Source: Marinoscillum luteum
GTDB lineage: Bacteria; Bacteroidota; Bacteroidia; Cytophagales; Cyclobacteriaceae
DNA: 64,000 nucleotides
NCBI RefSeq assembly: GCF_044005705.1
Contig: NZ_JBIPKE010000015.1
Location: 372,001-436,000, forward strand
Reading direction: 5' to 3'
The notes under the pieces were generated by a model, which saw only the letters and a list, made by a program, of their open reading frames with translations, had not been told where the DNA came from and did not search any database. Positions 61,595 to 64,000 of the stretch are shown here, piece by piece. Position 1 is the first letter of the stretch. Every line of letters begins with the position of its first letter. Both the position numbers and the translations under genes were made by a program.

Positions 61595-64000
61595 ATGAAG
61601 ATTTTAGAAAGAGCATCCAAAATAGCCGAAGGATTTAACTCCTCAATTTACCAATTGAGTGATGATACCTATGGTCGGGAGGTCATTCTAAAAGTAATGA
61701 AGGAGGACTTTAATTACCATCCGCATTCGTCACAGCTCTACAATGAAGACAAGTACCTTCGGGGTGTTAGTACCAGGGGTGTAAGAGGCTCCATTGACCT
61801 GATAGAAGATAGCCAGTCTCCCATTTTGGTGCTCGAGTACTTTGAAGGAATTTCATTGAAAAGCTGGGTAAATGAAAAGCCACGCACATTTATCGATTGT
61901 CTGAAGGTGGCCATTCAAATCTGTGAGGCACTGCATGAAGTGCATAGTCAGTATAACCTTATTCACAGAGACATTAGTGCCCATAATATATTGATCAACG
62001 ATCAGATGATGACCAACATCATCGATTTTGGATTGGCGATCAATGTGGACACTAAGTTGAATATCAAGGGAATGAGTGATCAGCTGCTCGGCACCCTCCC
62101 TTACATCTCGCCTGAGCAGACAGGTCGGGTCAATCATGCTGTTGATTACCGCTCAGACTTGTATTCACTGGGTGTGGTTCTCTATGAGCTTTTCACCGGT
62201 CAGCTCCCATTCAATGCGGCTGATCCTCTGGAACTCATTCATGCTCATCTTGCCATAGCTCCTCAGCCGCTTTCAAGTATCAATCATGAGATTCCCACTG
62301 TCTTTTCGGACATCATTCTCAAGCTACTTTCAAAAGATGTGGAAAAACGATATCAGTCGGCCAGAGGCTTGTTGGAGGATCTGAAAAAATGCATGAACCA
62401 GGCCGCACTCAAAGTGGAAATACAACATTTTGAACTGGCACAAAATGATGAGTCTGGGAGGTTCCTCATCCCCTCCAAAATATATGGACGAGAGGAGCAA
62501 ATCAGACAGCTACTCAGTGCTGTTGAAAACATAGGCTCTGTGCAGAAGGAAGTTACTCTGGTCTCTGGTAAATCCGGTACCGGGAAGACCTCTTTGCTCT
62601 ATGAAATTCACAAACCCATCACTGGCAAGAAGGGATATTTCATCAAAGGAAAACACCAGCAATTTCAAAAAGACAGACCCTATCAGGCCATCAGTCAGGC
62701 CATCAGCTCATTTATTTCACTCATATTGTCCGAAAATGAGCAACGCCTGGCCAATTGGAGGGGGCGCCTGCAGGAGGCGCTTAAAGACCAGGGAAAACTA
62801 ATTACCGATTTCATTCCGAACCTGGAATTGATTGTAGGAAAGCAGGATAACCTTCCCATACTTGGTATCAATGAAGCTCAAAATCGCTTCAATTATGTTT
62901 TCACACAGTTTATCAAAGTACTGGCCACAAAGGAACACCCACTGGTACTCTTTATAGATGATTTACAATGGGCAGATAATGCTTCCCTGAAACTGATCCG
63001 AAACCTGATCATTGATAATGAACTGACTCACTTCTATTTTATCGGGGCGTACCGGGACAACGAGATCGATTCAAAACATCCCTTCAATGTGGTCTTCAGT
63101 GAACTGCCCAAGCAGGGAGTAACCATCCAGCAAATCCATCTGGAAGACCTGCCTTTTACCGATACTCAGTCCATGATCATGGATACTTTTTCTTGTAATG
63201 AGCGAAAGGCCAGAGAACTCACCCATATCGTACAGACCAAGACCGCCGGGAACCCGTTTTTCGTGAATCAATTTTTAAAATCAATCTACGAGAAAGGATT
63301 GATCACATATCAGCACGGCACAACAGCCGGAACGGGGAGCTGGGAATGGGACATTGAGCAATTGGAAAGCACCAATTACACTGAAAATGTGGTGGACTTT
63401 ATGGTGGATAAGCTCCGCAAAATGAACCCGGGAACTCAGCAACAACTCACCCTGGGGGCTTGTATCGGAGATCGGTTTCATCTGAAAACACTCAGCTACA
63501 TACAGGAACCCGGAACCAGAGACCTCATGAGTGACCTGTGGCTGGCTGTAATAGAACAGTTGCTTTTTGTAGAAGAAAGCCACGGAGATGTAGCACACAT
63601 CGCTCAACTCAAAAATCCTGAGGCTGACACCATGCTGACTTATCGTTTTGCTCATGACAGAATCAGACAGGCAGCGTATGAGCTGATACCAGACAAGGAG
63701 AAAGCAAAGGTACATCAGCGCATCGGCGAGCTGCTTCTTCACAATATTGACCTGGAAAAACACAATGACCAGGTGTTTGAGGTAGTCAATCAACTCAATA
63801 GAGGAATTGGCAAAGCCGATGATGGCTATAGAATACGGCTGTGTGAACTGAATTATATGGCTGGCAGCAAAGCTAAAGCTTCATCTGCCTATGAGTCAGC
63901 CATCGACTATTTCGAAGCTGCCCTCCGCACGCTGGAAAACTCAGATTGGATGACGAATCATTCGCTTCTCCAGGCACTCCATCTGACTACTATGGAGACT
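61595..64000 (+). CDS. Ser/Thr kinase-AAA ATPase signalling protein, N-terminal 802 residues (runs off the window)
   Basis: An open frame starts at ATG 61595 and has no stop before 64000. The kinase domain spans about residues 8-265: K33 (ILKVMK), H124-R-D in NLIHRDISAHNILIN, D144-F-G, and GTLPYISPEQTG. A P-loop AAA_16 ATPase follows: GKSGTGKTS at 325-333, Walker B in PLVLFIDDLQWADNAS. TPR-like helices begin after about 720. This N-terminal plan is that of hybrid kinases that continue into GAF and histidine-kinase domains, but that part is outside the window. Confidence 0.88.
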   Translation, partial: MKILERASKIAEGFNSSIYQLSDDTYGREVILKVMKEDFNYHPHSSQLYNEDKYLRGVSTRGVRGSIDLIEDSQSPILVLEYFEGISLKSWVNEKPRTFIDCLKVAIQICEALHEVHSQYNLIHRDISAHNILINDQMMTNIIDFGLAINVDTKLNIKGMSDQLLGTLPYISPEQTGRVNHAVDYRSDLYSLGVVLYELFTGQLPFNAADPLELIHAHLAIAPQPLSSINHEIPTVFSDIILKLLSKDVEKRYQSARGLLEDLKKCMNQAALKVEIQHFELAQNDESGRFLIPSKIYGREEQIRQLLSAVENIGSVQKEVTLVSGKSGTGKTSLLYEIHKPITGKKGYFIKGKHQQFQKDRPYQAISQAISSFISLILSENEQRLANWRGRLQEALKDQGKLITDFIPNLELIVGKQDNLPILGINEAQNRFNYVFTQFIKVLATKEHPLVLFIDDLQWADNASLKLIRNLIIDNELTHFYFIGAYRDNEIDSKHPFNVVFSELPKQGVTIQQIHLEDLPFTDTQSMIMDTFSCNERKARELTHIVQTKTAGNPFFVNQFLKSIYEKGLITYQHGTTAGTGSWEWDIEQLESTNYTENVVDFMVDKLRKMNPGTQQQLTLGACIGDRFHLKTLSYIQEPGTRDLMSDLWLAVIEQLLFVEESHGDVAHIAQLKNPEADTMLTYRFAHDRIRQAAYELIPDKEKAKVHQRIGELLLHNIDLEKHNDQVFEVVNQLNRGIGKADDGYRIRLCELNYMAGSKAKASSAYESAIDYFEAALRTLENSDWMTNHSLLQALHLTTMET

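Overview
The window reads as chromosome of an environmental, probably marine, Bacteroidota of the Cytophagales type. The support is: three secreted proteins ending in type IX secretion (T9SS) sorting domains, lipoproteins with short Bacteroidota lipoboxes, a TAnnTTTG/TTG promoter before the his operon, Bacteroidota-style FtsX/MacB permeases with a PadR partner, NamZ (DUF1343), MpaB, DUF4197 and DUF4493 proteins, and no rRNA or tRNA. Species cannot be told from the sequence.

Region 1 (1-15.4 kb) is accessory DNA. Resident genes (M16 peptidase, TPR/AraC regulator, quinone-oxidoreductase-like enzyme, small outer-membrane protein, amidohydrolase) are interleaved with two runs of small, AT-rich, single-gene units, all on the + strand. 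Each unit starts at a G^TTA junction. The 8-10 bases at the junction are repeated in inverted form exactly where the gene stops, and a structured 150-280 bp element follows up to the next junction. This is the architecture of integron gene cassettes with attC sites, but no integrase is in the window, so it looks like a CALIN-type or analogous cassette array. The cargo is a PIN-domain protein, a possible HEPN protein, a free-standing HSDR_N-type nuclease, a four-TM membrane protein and a lipoprotein. An IS110 element with a candidate bridge-RNA region has inserted into one attC-like element.

Region 2 (15.4-24.3 kb) holds a small membrane protein, a Crp-type regulator followed by an FAD monooxygenase, a DUF1275 permease, small enzymes (ABM fold, VOC, DinB, OsmC) and a PadR/ABC-permease pair. 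A 578 bp gene-free gap at 20807-21384 holds two perfect inverted repeats.

Region 3 (24.3-37.1 kb, mostly minus strand) carries hisG-hisD-hisC-hisB plus an esterase, preceded by an unlisted 13-codon leader peptide with five histidines. Next come a universal stress protein, menA, argS and two overlapping pentein-fold (arginine deiminase/CtlX-like) enzymes, divergent from an arginine decarboxylase: an arginine-centred locus.

Region 4 (37.1-44.7 kb) is housekeeping: a Dpm1-like glycosyltransferase, a LolC/E-like permease, NamZ, a PadR-controlled membrane-protein operon, fmt, folA and an SDR. Region 5 (44.7-51.4 kb) holds a 1382-residue T9SS subtilase and two convergent paralogous T9SS proteins with direct repeats of 21-22 bp period upstream. 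Region 6 (51.4-64 kb) has a metallo-beta-lactamase-fold hydrolase, an EF-hand protein, DUF4197, cinA, a 2-oxoacid dehydrogenase E2, an acyl-CoA desaturase, a DUF4493-like lipoprotein, a CDF metal exporter, an MpaB-type oxygenase, a membrane protein, and the first 802 codons of a Ser/Thr kinase-AAA signalling protein that runs off the end.
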